Shown here piece by piece: positions 33,677 to 42,712 of a stretch of 64,000 nucleotides of DNA. A program made the position numbers and the translations under genes. Position 1 is the stretch's first letter. Each line of letters begins with the position of its first letter. The notes under the pieces are model-generated. The model made no database searches. It had not been told where the DNA came from and saw only the letters and a program-made list of their open reading frames with translations. Source of the DNA: UBA4479 sp963974935 (GTDB lineage Bacteria; Pseudomonadota; Alphaproteobacteria; Rhodospirillales; Casp-alpha2); the NCBI GenBank assembly GCA_963974935.1, contig CAXBEV010000012.1, positions 1 through 64,000 of the forward strand, read 5' to 3'.

Positions 33677-33985
33677 TTATGAGGTCGCCAACTGTTGCCG
33701 TTCGAACTCAACGGGCGACAGCATCCCGTTTCTCATATGTTTGCGCTTCGGGTTCTTGAGCCAGATGTAAAAAACCGCTTGGATAGATGCGCAGGTAGCG
33801 ACACATCGCCCGAACCGGAAACAATGAGCGGTGCTTCGCAATGAACGTGTATCTCACTTTGCATCCTTGGCGAAATACGCGGTGGCTTTTTTTAGGATAT
33901 CGCGCTCCTCTGTCGCCCTCGACGGTTCACGCTTCAATCACTGGATATCGGCATCCTTGTCATCGTCCCAGAAGGCTGCGAGAGC
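33677..33985 (-). pseudogene. IS3-family insertion sequence remnant (orfA end and orfB)
   Basis: On the minus strand the end of OrfA is clear (LKREPSRATEERDILKKA, then TAYFAKDAK-stop), followed by the start of OrfB in an overlapping frame (RYTFIAKHRSLFPVRAMCRY, LRIYPSGF). After a one-base shift it jumps to the OrfB C-terminus (YIWLKNP..., RNGMLSPVEFERQQLATS-stop). Most of the integrase core is deleted. Confidence 0.75.
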
Positions 33986-34344
33986 TTCTTCTTCCATGCG
34001 TAAAGAGAATGTTGGCTGACCCCTCACCGCCGAGAAACCTCTGTAATTCTGTTCTGTGCTTCTCTTCGTCCTTGGTCGGAATCTTACGTTTATGGGGATA
34101 GACGCCATCACGAAAGACACGTTCGATCATCGTGGGGTCGTGGCGCATACTAGCCAGGATGTGGTTTGCCGCGGCATTGGTGCTTGTATCTCGATGCATC
34201 AACGCGTTTGTTAATGGCGAAAGGCTGCTCCAGGTTAGTTATTGGACGGCTCTGAAAAAGCTCCGAAAATGTGCATGACGACATGGCTTCATGTTACAAG
34301 TGTGTGGCGTTTACAGGGCGCGTAGATCAGCGGGAGAACTCCTC
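33986..34344. other. Gene-free stretch beside the IS3 remnant
   Basis: It holds a minus-strand frame of about 80 codons ending near 33960 (MRHDPTMIERVFRDGVYPHKRK...), with no ribosome site and no family I can name. The YPHKRKIPTKD part faintly recalls the N-terminus of PPK2 enzymes. Otherwise nothing supported. Confidence 0.3.
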
Positions 34345-35655
34345 ATGAGTGATGAACTCCGACAGGCGGCACGTGATCATCTGATCCGCTACGGTGGAGA
34401 TTCATTTCCGAACCTTTTTACCGAGGCTAAGGGGTGTATCCTGCGCGATGACACGGGGCGGGAAATTCTAGATTTCACGTCAGGTCAGATGTGCGCGACC
34501 ATCGGACACAATCATCCCAATATCGTGAAGGCCGTCGAACGCGCAGGCCAAACCGCATATCATATGTTCAGCGGCATGATCCCCGAAGCGGTCGCGGAAT
34601 TGGCACTTCGGATCGCGCGCGATTGGATGCCTGCGGGGCTCAATAAATCGCTCTGGATCAACACCGGTTCCGAAAGCAACGAAGCTGCCCTTCGCATGGC
34701 CAAAATGTACACCGGCGGATTTGAAGTGATTGCCATCGGTGGGTCGTGGCACGGCGTCACCGGGGCCGCATCGTCGACATCATTTGCCAGCGATCGTCGA
34801 GGTTATGGCGTGCCGACGCCTGGTGTCTTCGCAATTCCGGAACCCAATGCATATCGCCCCCACATCGATGCGGGCAGTGAGGAAGCGTCTGCGATGGCGT
34901 GCTTGGAATTAGGCCTCAAGATGTTCGACATGACGTCTGCCGGACAGCCCGCGGCCATCATTGTGGAGCCGATCATCAGTGCCGGGGGCGTCTTGGTGCC
35001 GCCGAAATGCTATATTGAAGGGCTGCGCAAAGCCGCTGACGAGCGCGGCATGCTGTTGATTTTTGACGAGGCCCAGACCGCGTTTGGGCGGATCGGCACA
35101 CGGACGGGTGCTGAATATTTTGGGGTAACACCCGATATCATGAGCGTCTCCAAAACCCTCGGAGGTGGATTGCCGTTGGCGGGTGTCATCACAACGGACA
35201 AGATCGAAGAAACCATCCACGCGCGGGGCTTCAACTACTACACAAGCCATGTGTCCGACCCGCTGCTGGCGATGGTCGGTCTGGCGGTGTTGGATACGTT
35301 AGAGGACGAAGATCTGTTGACCCGTTCAAAAACCATGGGCGCGTATTTGCGCGGTCGCATGGAAGACTTGCAGCAAAAATATGAAGCTATCGGCGATATT
35401 CGCGGCGCCGGGATGTTGCTGGGGATTGAGTTGGTGACCAACCGCGAAACCCGCGAGCCGCATCACGAACTGGGCGAGATCACCACCAAGAAATGTTATG
35501 AATACGGCCTGAGTATGAATATCAAGCGCCGCAAAGAGCGCGGCTCGGTCTGGCGGATCGCCCCACCGCTGACAATTTCCGAAGCCGAGATCGACCGTGG
35601 GATCGAGATTCTTGACCGGTCTTTACGAGAATCACTAGATGAACTCGCAAACTGA
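34345..35655 (+). CDS. dgdA: 2,2-dialkylglycine decarboxylase (class III aminotransferase)
   Basis: PLP enzyme of 436 residues, very close in pattern to DgdA: HLIRYGGDSFPNLF at the start, ILDFTSGQMCATIGHNHP, GGSWHGVTGAAS, IVEPIISAGG, LIFDEAQTAFGR, the Schiff-base lysine in SVSKTLGGGLP, and RIAPPLT at the end. The Gln in SGQM, Trp in GSWHG, Ser in IISAGG and Arg in RIAPP match the residues that give DgdA its dual decarboxylation/transamination chemistry. GGGAGAAC precedes the ATG at 34345. It stands alone after an IS remnant, without the usual DgdR regulator. Confidence 0.85.
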   Translation: MSDELRQAARDHLIRYGGDSFPNLFTEAKGCILRDDTGREILDFTSGQMCATIGHNHPNIVKAVERAGQTAYHMFSGMIPEAVAELALRIARDWMPAGLNKSLWINTGSESNEAALRMAKMYTGGFEVIAIGGSWHGVTGAASSTSFASDRRGYGVPTPGVFAIPEPNAYRPHIDAGSEEASAMACLELGLKMFDMTSAGQPAAIIVEPIISAGGVLVPPKCYIEGLRKAADERGMLLIFDEAQTAFGRIGTRTGAEYFGVTPDIMSVSKTLGGGLPLAGVITTDKIEETIHARGFNYYTSHVSDPLLAMVGLAVLDTLEDEDLLTRSKTMGAYLRGRMEDLQQKYEAIGDIRGAGMLLGIELVTNRETREPHHELGEITTKKCYEYGLSMNIKRRKERGSVWRIAPPLTISEAEIDRGIEILDRSLRESLDELAN

Positions 35656-35783
35656 TGACGTCAGGCGGATTTTTTTGATGAAGCGGGAGCCAACGCCGTG
35701 CGTAGGGGAAATTAGTTTCTGTCTTTCATGCGAGTTTGTGCCATGTTTGATAACGATATGACATAAAGGGTCCGCACCGAGAA

Positions 35784-36716
35784 ATGACAGCATCCAGCCT
35801 TAGCCCCCCTCGCTTTCATCACGTTCACCTTCGATCAACTGATCCCTTACGCGCCGCTGCTTTTTACGCACGCCAATTTGCCACAGCAACGTCTGGCATT
35901 TGGGGCGGCTTTCCTGTCGTGTTCTCACCCAACGATGTTATGATCCTGTTTGAAAAGGACGACAGTATTTGTTCAGAGCCTCAAAGTGCGCTGTGGCACT
36001 TTGGTTGGCACGTCACTGATAGTAGGACAACCACGGCAGCTTTCTTGGCACGGGACGAGGTTCAATCGCTTCCGCTCTACACGGGAATCGCTGATGCTCA
36101 TGTGCCGTTGAGCAGTGATACATGGTTTCAGACAGGTGAAAATTTAGGCGTGACGCTTGAACGATTGAACGAATTAAGATCCGCTGAGCATCCGGTTCCC
36201 GGGGGCGCAGGCTTTGCTTATTTCCAAGGGCCAGACGGCGCCGTTTTTGAGATTGCAGGCGACTATCCAGTCGAGCGGTTCAACCACATACACATGTGGC
36301 AGGAAGACCCATTGTGCGCTCAGATATGGTACCAAAAGAACTTCCTCGTTCCGCCACGTGAAAAATTTGGTGCAGTTCAGGTGCCTGTTGAAGAATGCAA
36401 AGTTCCGAGAACAGTTGACCGCACTTTTCCGGCACTGAATGTGGATGGGATGTACCGTTCGCCCCCCGGTGGGGTGACGGTCGGTGATATCGATCTCACA
36501 TGGTATCCCAATCAGACTGACGCACCGCTGCAATCTTCCATCGGGCAGCTCATGGATCATATTGCTTTTTCGGTGACTGATTTAGATGCCTGGATGGAGA
36601 AATTGCGACGCGATGGCGTGACGTTCTTGACCGATGAGTATCCGCTGGCTGACACGAGGGCGGTGATGGTCGAAGGGCCGAGCCGCGAAGCATTGGAAAT
36701 TGTGGAACGCCCTTGA
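35784..36716 (+). CDS. VOC (glyoxalase/extradiol dioxygenase-fold) family protein
   Basis: A 310-residue protein with two vicinal-oxygen-chelate modules. The first starts FHHVHLRSTDPLRAAAFYARQF and ends with FAYFQGPDGAVFEIAG; the second starts FNHIHMWQEDPLCAQIWYQKNF and ends near VEGPSREALEIVE. Metal-ligand candidates are the His at the start of each module and the Glu near each end. Reaction unknown; members include glyoxalases, extradiol dioxygenases and epimerases. It stands alone between dgdA and a TauD-type gene. Confidence 0.75.
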   Translation: MTASSLSPPRFHHVHLRSTDPLRAAAFYARQFATATSGIWGGFPVVFSPNDVMILFEKDDSICSEPQSALWHFGWHVTDSRTTTAAFLARDEVQSLPLYTGIADAHVPLSSDTWFQTGENLGVTLERLNELRSAEHPVPGGAGFAYFQGPDGAVFEIAGDYPVERFNHIHMWQEDPLCAQIWYQKNFLVPPREKFGAVQVPVEECKVPRTVDRTFPALNVDGMYRSPPGGVTVGDIDLTWYPNQTDAPLQSSIGQLMDHIAFSVTDLDAWMEKLRRDGVTFLTDEYPLADTRAVMVEGPSREALEIVERP

Positions 36717-36735
36717 GCCGTTCCGTCCAATCCTG

Positions 36736-36807
36736 TCAGGTTCCTTGATCGATCAGGACACTCGCTGACTCACCGAAACTCAGGTTACCCGACTTCTCCC
36801 ACATCAG
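36736..36807 (-). pseudogene. Fragment of a second Ldh-family oxidoreductase gene
   Basis: On the minus strand 23 codons read LMWEKSGNLSFGESASVLID-QGT-stop. This is nearly identical in protein to residues in the intact Ldh gene at 40625-41725 (LMWEKSGNLSFGQSASVLID). The match stops at 36807 and ends in a stop at 36736, so it is a leftover of a duplicated or recombined copy. Confidence 0.65.
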
Positions 36808-36863
36808 GCCCTCATTATGAGACCGCCGGTTTCAGAAACTGTTTTGCAGACGGAGTCAAAATA

Positions 36864-36884
36864 AGGGGACTAGAAAGGTCCCCT
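36864..36884. repeat. Inverted repeat upstream of the TauD-type gene
   Basis: AGGGGAC / GTCCCCT with a 7-base loop, about 63 bases ahead of the ATG at 36947. No T run follows. Either a weak terminator or an operator. Confidence 0.3.
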
Positions 36885-36946
36885 ATCGACATTAAAGCTA
36901 ATTCTTGGTTATTTTGATCCAACTCTCCAGAAAGGGACGCCCTCGG

Positions 36947-37825
36947 ATGAATGACAAAAAGAATATGACAAATGCCACAGTCAGGGCTCTCACGCCTTCT
37001 ATTGGTGGTGAGATAGAGGGGATTGATCTTTCGACCTCTCTCTCAGATGCCGAGGCATCTTTCATTCGCCAAGCGCTTCTGGATCACCACGTGTTATTCT
37101 TTCGCGATCAAAATTTAAACCATGAACAGCATAAGACCGTGGGGGAACTTTTTGGTAATCTTGTGCAAGTCCCATTCGTTGCGAGCGTTCCGGAACATCC
37201 AGAAGTCTTCGAGATCATTAAATTACCGGAAGAACGCGGCATTTATAATTTTGGCGGCAATTGGCATACGGATATGACCTATTTGCAGGAGCCTGCATTG
37301 GTCTCTGTACTCTATGGGGCAGAAACGCCGCCAAGCGGTGGGGATACGATGTTTGCCAGTTTGGAGGATGCTTATAACGCATTGTCACCCGGCATGCAGA
37401 AACTTCTTGAGGGATTAACAGGCATTCATACTGCAGAGCGCTCCTATGGCACATCCGGAAAGTTCGCTAGTAGTAGCATCGCCGATGACGGTATGGACGT
37501 CCGCCCCTCTAAAGAAGCCTCTAAGCAAATTGAGCATCCTGTCGTCCGAACCCATCCTGAGACCGGTCGCAAGGCGCTTTATGTCAATCCGAATTTTACG
37601 TTTCATTTTAAAGATATGACGGAAGAAGAGAGTAAACCGCTCCTGGGTTTTCTTTTTAAGCACATGACGCGCGACGAATTTGTTTGCCGTTTTCGTTGGA
37701 CGCCGGGGTCGGTGGTAATTTGGGATAATCGTTGCACCATGCATCGCGCGCTAAATGATTACGATGGACATCGCCGAGTTATGCGCAGAGTTACAGTTGG
37801 CGGTGACCGACCTAGATTGATTTAG
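36947..37825 (+). CDS. TauD/TfdA-family 2-oxoglutarate-dependent dioxygenase
   Basis: Non-heme Fe(II) dioxygenase of 292 residues. Iron ligands are His and Asp in NWHTDMTYLQEP (about 107-109) and the distal His in DNRCTMHRALNDYDGHRRVMRRVTVGG, which also contains the 2-oxoglutarate-binding Arg. The N-terminus ALTPSIGGEIEGIDLS is typical of TauD. The family oxidises taurine, 2,4-D, alkyl sulfates and similar compounds; the substrate here is unknown. AAAGGGAC lies upstream of the ATG at 36947. Confidence 0.88.
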   Translation: MNDKKNMTNATVRALTPSIGGEIEGIDLSTSLSDAEASFIRQALLDHHVLFFRDQNLNHEQHKTVGELFGNLVQVPFVASVPEHPEVFEIIKLPEERGIYNFGGNWHTDMTYLQEPALVSVLYGAETPPSGGDTMFASLEDAYNALSPGMQKLLEGLTGIHTAERSYGTSGKFASSSIADDGMDVRPSKEASKQIEHPVVRTHPETGRKALYVNPNFTFHFKDMTEEESKPLLGFLFKHMTRDEFVCRFRWTPGSVVIWDNRCTMHRALNDYDGHRRVMRRVTVGGDRPRLI

Positions 37826-38104
37826 AATTTGCAAAAACGCTTAATAGCGGTGGTCGTGTCACTGGCATCTGCTGCAATGATTATGTTTGTCCATTACTGA
37901 GTTGCACGGTTACCACATCATCGCACATCGTCCCTCTATACACGCCTGGTTATTGTAGGGGCTTGATTGCTGCATCGCCCCGCAAAGAATATTTTATATC
38001 AATGAGTTAAGATGGTGCTGTCTGAGGCAAAGCGCCAAGAAGTAAACGGGCCACCTGGGCCGGTAAGGTGCTTATTGAAACGGTGTGATCGGCTTTACAT
38101 ATGC
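37826..38104. other. Gap between convergent genes
   Basis: 279 bases between the TauD-type gene and the AtuA C-terminal-like gene. I see no gene, RNA or strong terminator in it. Confidence 0.3.
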
Positions 38105-38470
38105 TCACGCTCGATATCGCGAGCCTATTGGTAGGCAATCGACCGGCACCTCGACTGTCAATTCACCGAGCAACAGGAATGAGAGGGTTTTGCCATGCAG
38201 ATCCTGATTGAGGGCACTGTTCACGCCACCTTCGAGCGCGTCGTCGATGACCAAATTGATCGCCGGTAGGTTCTGCAAAATATATCTCTCCACCGCGCTT
38301 GCGCCTTTATGTCGAAATAAATCGAGGACGCGTTTCTCGGTGATCTGATCGATAAGAAAGGGGAACGTCTCCGGCAGATACGGTACCACGGAAATATTCG
38401 ACCTGTTGCCTTTGTCGCCGGCACGTCCGTGGGCGACGGCGTGTAACGGGACGGTGACGGTTTCGCTCAT
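38105..38470 (-). CDS. AtuA C-terminal-like (ferredoxin-fold) small protein
   Basis: A 121-residue protein with the segment PLHAVAHGRAGDKGNRSNISVVPY near the start. This matches the small domain that is fused to, or encoded beside, AtuA/DUF1446 proteins. Its start overlaps the stop of the AtuA gene by four bases, so the two are translationally coupled and probably form a complex. Function is not established; some AtuA systems are required for catabolism of acyclic terpenes and other branched acids. Confidence 0.8.
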   Translation of the reverse strand: MSETVTVPLHAVAHGRAGDKGNRSNISVVPYLPETFPFLIDQITEKRVLDLFRHKGASAVERYILQNLPAINLVIDDALEGGVNSALNQDLHGKTLSFLLLGELTVEVPVDCLPIGSRYRA

Positions 38471-39840
38471 GGCTTAACCTCCGAGGCGCCGCAATGAGTC
38501 TCGACGGTCTCTCGTGGAACGAGCACCGACGCCGTATTCACTTGCCCCATAATGTTGCACCGGTAACCGCCACCGCCAGCCGGGCCCGAGCAAAATAGGC
38601 TTAGCACCTCGTCGTTGACGTACTTGGCGTCTGCCTTGTTCATGCTGCGGATTGCCGTGCGCAGTCTGAATTCACCGTCGAGCGGGCGATTGTCGCCACG
38701 CCGCCGGTCAGATGCGTCATTGTCGAAGACCGCGCTCGTGCCGACGATATCGACGCGAATTTCATCTGTGATGCCGTTTTTGCGACACCGTTTGGTGACG
38801 ATATCTGCGGCGAGTTCAGCCCGTGCCAGCGCGTTGGGGCCTGCGTAAATCATCTCCGCTTCGCCGAGCCATCCTCCGTCGGCGGACACCGTGACCTTGA
38901 GTGTCTCGGGCGGCACCTTGCCCTTTGCGCCTTCTAAGCGGATGCGGTTTTCACCATCCTCCGCAAGCGTCACGCTGGTAATATCGAGGGTGACATCAGG
39001 TGTCAGATAGTTCGCTGGGTCGTGCACTTCGTACAACATCTGCTCGATGACCGTCGCACGGCTGACGAGCCCGCCTGTGTTGGCGGCTTTGGAGATCACG
39101 ACGCTGCCGTCTGCGGTGATTTCACCGATCGGAAAACCGAGATCATCCATGCCCGGCACATCTTTGAATCCAGGATCACAAAAATACCCGCCGGTGACTT
39201 GTCCGCCGCATTCTAAAAGGTGGCCGCAAAGCGTTCCCTGTGCGAGCAGGTCGAGTTCATCTTCGCCCCAGCCGAACTCATGGATCAATGGACCCAGCAC
39301 CAATGCGGCATCGGTTGTGCGCCCGACCAGAACGACGTCGACATCCAGCGCGAGCGCTTCGGCGACAGGGCGGGCGCCGATATAGGCGTTGGCAGCGACA
39401 ATTTCTTTGCCGGTGATTTCCAATCCTTCAATGGTTGGCAAAGCGCCGATTTCGTCGGCATCCATGAAGGTCAAAAGATCATCGCCGTGGACGCAGGCGA
39501 CGCGTAAATTTTCTATTCCGAGCTCTGCCGCTAATTCATGGACCCGTTTGGCGCCGCCCAGCGGATTCGCATTGCCGAGGTTGCTGACGATCCGAACGCC
39601 GTTTTCTTTGCAGGCCTTTAACACGCCCCGCAGATATTCATCAAGGTAGGGCGAATACCCTTTATCCGGATTGCGCATTTTGATCCGTTGTGCGATGGCT
39701 AGCGTGCGTTCACCCATGACTTCAAAAATAAGATACCTGGGGCCATCACATATGCGCAGCGTTTCTACGACGGGGATCGCCGCATCAAGGCGGTCGCCGG
39801 CAAACCCGGCGCCGCTACCGATATAGACTGTCTTCGTCAT
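38467..39840 (-). CDS. AtuA/DUF1446-family protein
   Basis: A 457-residue protein of the acyclic-terpene-utilisation AtuA family. It starts KTVYIGSGAGFAGDRLDAAIPV and contains SNLGNANPLGGAKRVHELA, the paired VVLVGRTTDAALVLGPLIHEFGW and CGGQVTGGYFCDPGFKDVPG, and SKAANTGGLVSRATVIEQMLYEV further on. Some other AtuA proteins carry the ferredoxin-fold domain in cis; here it is a separate gene. The ATG at 39840 overlaps the aldolase stop (ATGA). Biochemical role unknown. Confidence 0.85.
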   Translation of the reverse strand: MTKTVYIGSGAGFAGDRLDAAIPVVETLRICDGPRYLIFEVMGERTLAIAQRIKMRNPDKGYSPYLDEYLRGVLKACKENGVRIVSNLGNANPLGGAKRVHELAAELGIENLRVACVHGDDLLTFMDADEIGALPTIEGLEITGKEIVAANAYIGARPVAEALALDVDVVLVGRTTDAALVLGPLIHEFGWGEDELDLLAQGTLCGHLLECGGQVTGGYFCDPGFKDVPGMDDLGFPIGEITADGSVVISKAANTGGLVSRATVIEQMLYEVHDPANYLTPDVTLDITSVTLAEDGENRIRLEGAKGKVPPETLKVTVSADGGWLGEAEMIYAGPNALARAELAADIVTKRCRKNGITDEIRVDIVGTSAVFDNDASDRRRGDNRPLDGEFRLRTAIRSMNKADAKYVNDEVLSLFCSGPAGGGGYRCNIMGQVNTASVLVPRETVETHCGASEVKP

Positions 39841-40601
39841 TTGCTGCCTGCGATATCGCTGGCGATCTGATTGGCAGCGTTCAAAATAAATGTGTGCTCT
39901 GAGGCAACAAAAAACATGGTGACACCGAGCGCTTTTAGGTCCGGCACCCATGACGTGTTTGGGGCAAAGGTGACCAAGCATTTACCATGTTTTTTTGCGG
40001 CTTCACCGACGCGCCCGATGGCGTCGCGAACCTGAGGGGCTGCCGGATCAGTGAGCCCATAACAGACAGCGAGATCTGCCGGACCTACGAAAAGTGCGTC
40101 GATGCCATCGACGGCCGCAATTTCGTCAATCGTTTCGACGGCTTCGGGTTCTTCGATCTGGGCGAGGATGACGGTCTCGTCTTCACTTTGCTGCAATATG
40201 TCGGCCATTGTGCGCGTTGCATACCCAGCCCAGCGCGTCGAGCCGGCAAAGCCGCGCCCGCCATGGCCGAACCGGGCGGCTTTGGCGACTTCTTTGGCTT
40301 TCTCGACGGTGTTGACGTGTGGCACGACGAGGCCGGTCGCACCCGAATCAAGCATCGTCAGTATTTGTGACGGCGAGCCGTCAGGAATACGGACCAGGGC
40401 AGGGAAATTCAACGCCCGTGCCATGCCAAGGCAGGCATCGGCCGTGCCTCGGTCAAACGGCGAGTGTTCTGCATCCAGCGCGATGAAATCCATGCCTGAC
40501 TTGGCGAATATCTCGATCAGTTGAAGCGCGGGTGTTTTTAAAAACGTGCCGGACAGATTTTCACCGCCAAGCATGCGGGATTTGAGCGTTGCGTCCGTCA
40601 T
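39837..40601 (-). CDS. HpcH/HpaI-family class II aldolase
   Basis: A 254-residue metal-dependent pyruvate aldolase or related C-C lyase. Typical motifs: FIALDAEHSPFD near the start, ALVRIPDGSPSQILTMLDSGATGLVVPHVNTVEKA, RFGHGGRGFAGSTR, the metal ligand Glu in ILAQIEEPEAVE and Asp in ALFVGPADLAVCYG. The family cleaves 4-hydroxy-2-oxoacids to pyruvate and an aldehyde. It is in the minus-strand operon with two dehydrogenases and the AtuA pair, which suggests a final cleavage step. Confidence 0.9.
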   Translation of the reverse strand: MTDATLKSRMLGGENLSGTFLKTPALQLIEIFAKSGMDFIALDAEHSPFDRGTADACLGMARALNFPALVRIPDGSPSQILTMLDSGATGLVVPHVNTVEKAKEVAKAARFGHGGRGFAGSTRWAGYATRTMADILQQSEDETVILAQIEEPEAVETIDEIAAVDGIDALFVGPADLAVCYGLTDPAAPQVRDAIGRVGEAAKKHGKCLVTFAPNTSWVPDLKALGVTMFFVASEHTFILNAANQIASDIAGSK

Positions 40602-40624
40602 GGAATTCCTCCGTCGTTGATTGT

Positions 40625-41725
40625 TTAATTTGTTGCTGTTGTCATCATGTCGTTCGGATTAAGTCTGAGACCTTCGCCAGCGGTTAAAATGCTTTTCCAG
40701 ACGCCGACTGGAACGTCGAAGCCGTTCGCCTCACGATCCGCGCGGGCTTTACGCTCAGGATCGCCAGGGATCATCACAGGGTGATCTGGATCACGTGGGC
40801 GGGCTGCACGGACGTAATCAATGTAATCATTTACGGCGTGGCCGAATGCGTCTGTATCGTCCATCAATTCCGGTTTGAGAAATACGGAGAACATGCCGTT
40901 GTGCGTTGCTTTGCCTGGCCCTGTTGTGCCGGAGCCGGTTAGAGCACCGGCCAACAGTTCACACGCAAGGGCTAAGCCGGACCCTTTGTGCTCGCCGAAG
41001 GTCAGCAGTGCACCGGGGCCATTTCGAGGGTCTGCAACGTCGCCGGGTTTCAACTCGCCATAAAGTGCCGCCGGATTGGTGGTCGCCTTTCCGTCACCGT
41101 CGATCAGCGCACCGTCCGGGACCGCTTTACCGCCTCTGAGCGCGACCATCACTTTGCCTTCTGCAATTTTCGAGGTTGAGAAGTCCAAGATGAAATCATC
41201 GCCATGCGGATTGCCGATGCCAATCGTGACGGGCGCCGTCGAGACGCGCCGATCTGCCGAGCCGAAAGGTGCCGTCAGCATGCTTTGTGCGACGTTGACG
41301 AAATGGATGGAGATGAGCCCCGCCGCACATGCGCGTTCAGCCCAAAAGCCGATCCGTCCCAGGTGCCCCGCCTGCCTAAGTGCCAAAATGCATATGCCGG
41401 CCTGTTTTGCTTTGTTGATGCCGATATCGATGGCTTGCTGACCGACGACTTGTCCGAAGCCTTTGTTGCCATCGATAAGTGCGAAGTTATCGCTGTCGAT
41501 GAGCACACTGGCTGATTGACCAAAGCTCAGATTGCCGGATTTTTCCCACATCAGGTAACGCGGGATCCGCACGATGCCATGACTGTCGTGGCCGGAAAGG
41601 TTAGAATTTACGAGATTGGCGCTGATCGCCTCGGCCTCTTGATGCGAAGCGCCGGCACGGCAAAATATATCGATGCCGAGTTGGACCATGCCACGCGCGG
41701 CTACTCGGGTTGGCTTATCTGTCAC
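40625..41725 (-). CDS. Ldh-family (malate/L-lactate/ureidoglycolate-type) NAD(P)-dependent dehydrogenase
   Basis: A 366-residue 2-hydroxyacid dehydrogenase of the YlbC/MdH-like fold (not the Rossmann type). It has NSNLSGHDSHGIVRIPRYL with the catalytic His, LRQAGHLGRIGFWAERACAAGLISIHFVNV, and DFSTSKIAEGKVMVA; the end of the protein lies near MIPGDPERKA. It overlaps the next gene by four bases. A 23-codon remnant of a sister gene lies at 36736-36807. Substrate unknown. Confidence 0.9.
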   Translation of the reverse strand: MTDKPTRVAARGMVQLGIDIFCRAGASHQEAEAISANLVNSNLSGHDSHGIVRIPRYLMWEKSGNLSFGQSASVLIDSDNFALIDGNKGFGQVVGQQAIDIGINKAKQAGICILALRQAGHLGRIGFWAERACAAGLISIHFVNVAQSMLTAPFGSADRRVSTAPVTIGIGNPHGDDFILDFSTSKIAEGKVMVALRGGKAVPDGALIDGDGKATTNPAALYGELKPGDVADPRNGPGALLTFGEHKGSGLALACELLAGALTGSGTTGPGKATHNGMFSVFLKPELMDDTDAFGHAVNDYIDYVRAARPRDPDHPVMIPGDPERKARADREANGFDVPVGVWKSILTAGEGLRLNPNDMMTTATN

Positions 41726-42702
41726 GATTTGTGTAGTCCTTTAAGGTTAAAAGTCATTTCGTCTTTGAGGTCACCTGCGAAGAGGTCGACGACATTTTGA
41801 GCGGCCACTTCCGCCATTGCAATTGCAGCGGACATCGCCGCCGCCCCATTGTGCGGACTCATCAGAACGTCTTTGCGTGCAATCAGTGGGTGGTCCGCAC
41901 GGGGCGGCTCTTCAGACATGACGTCTATGGCGGTGGCGCGGATATGATTGCTTTCCAGTGCAGCCAGCAAAGCATCCTCGTCAACAATACCACCACGTGC
42001 GCAGTTGATGACAATCGCGCCCAGCTTTAAGGCGGCGAGTTCACGTTCGGATATCAGATGCCGTGTCGTGTCGTCGAGCGGCACATGCAATGTGAGAAAG
42101 TCGGTATCGGCAAGTTCGGGTCTGAAATCCTCGACACCTCGGCACCCCATGCTTTCGGCGAGCTTTTGATCAAGGGCAATATCCGCGACCACAACGTCCA
42201 TGCCGAAGGCTTTGCAAAGCGGTGCGACCAGTCGACCAATACGACCAAAGCCAACGATTAATACTTTGGCGCCTCGGAGGTCTTTGGCGCGGTAATTGTT
42301 GCGATCCGCCCAGCGGCCAGCCTTCACGACATCATTCAATATCGCAAACTCACGTGCGGCTGCAATCATGAAACCGAGCGTATGCTCAGCGACCGAGCGT
42401 GCGTTGGCGCCAGCGGCAATGGCGACGGGGATGCCGCGGTTTGTCAGATGGGCGACATCAATGTTGTCACATCCAACACCGTGCCGAGATACGATTTGAA
42501 GAGATGTCGCATGCTGAAGAATATCTGCGTCGAGTTTCGCTGACCGTAAAACAATACCGTGAACGTCTTTGATGGCGGACTTTAGGGTCTCACGTTCAAT
42601 GTCGGGGATGTGGACAATCTCGATATCCTTGTGAGCCTTGAGGACATCATAGCCTGCTTCGTGCATATGCTCGGTGACGAGAACGCGTTTCATGGTAGTC
42701 AT
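41722..42702 (-). CDS. D-2-hydroxyacid dehydrogenase (SerA-like)
   Basis: A 326-residue NAD-dependent dehydrogenase. The dinucleotide motif is VLIVGFGRIGRLVAPLCKAFG; the catalytic Arg is in VINCARGGIVDEDALL, the Glu is in the segment that follows, and the His is in MSPHNGAAAMSA. There is no ACT domain, so it is not a regulated serine-biosynthesis SerA. The ATG at 42702 follows GAGGACC. It overlaps the Ldh-type gene, so both dehydrogenases are coupled and may act on opposite stereoisomers of a 2-hydroxyacid (inference). Confidence 0.9.
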   Translation of the reverse strand: MTTMKRVLVTEHMHEAGYDVLKAHKDIEIVHIPDIERETLKSAIKDVHGIVLRSAKLDADILQHATSLQIVSRHGVGCDNIDVAHLTNRGIPVAIAAGANARSVAEHTLGFMIAAAREFAILNDVVKAGRWADRNNYRAKDLRGAKVLIVGFGRIGRLVAPLCKAFGMDVVVADIALDQKLAESMGCRGVEDFRPELADTDFLTLHVPLDDTTRHLISERELAALKLGAIVINCARGGIVDEDALLAALESNHIRATAIDVMSEEPPRADHPLIARKDVLMSPHNGAAAMSAAIAMAEVAAQNVVDLFAGDLKDEMTFNLKGLHKS

Positions 42703-42712
42703 ACGGTGGTCC

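Noticed and set aside
33960..34202. An 80-codon minus-strand frame beside the IS3 remnant, slightly PPK2-like at YPHKRKIPTKD
   Set aside because: The match is too short and no P-loop follows; there is no ribosome site. Described only as unassigned sequence.
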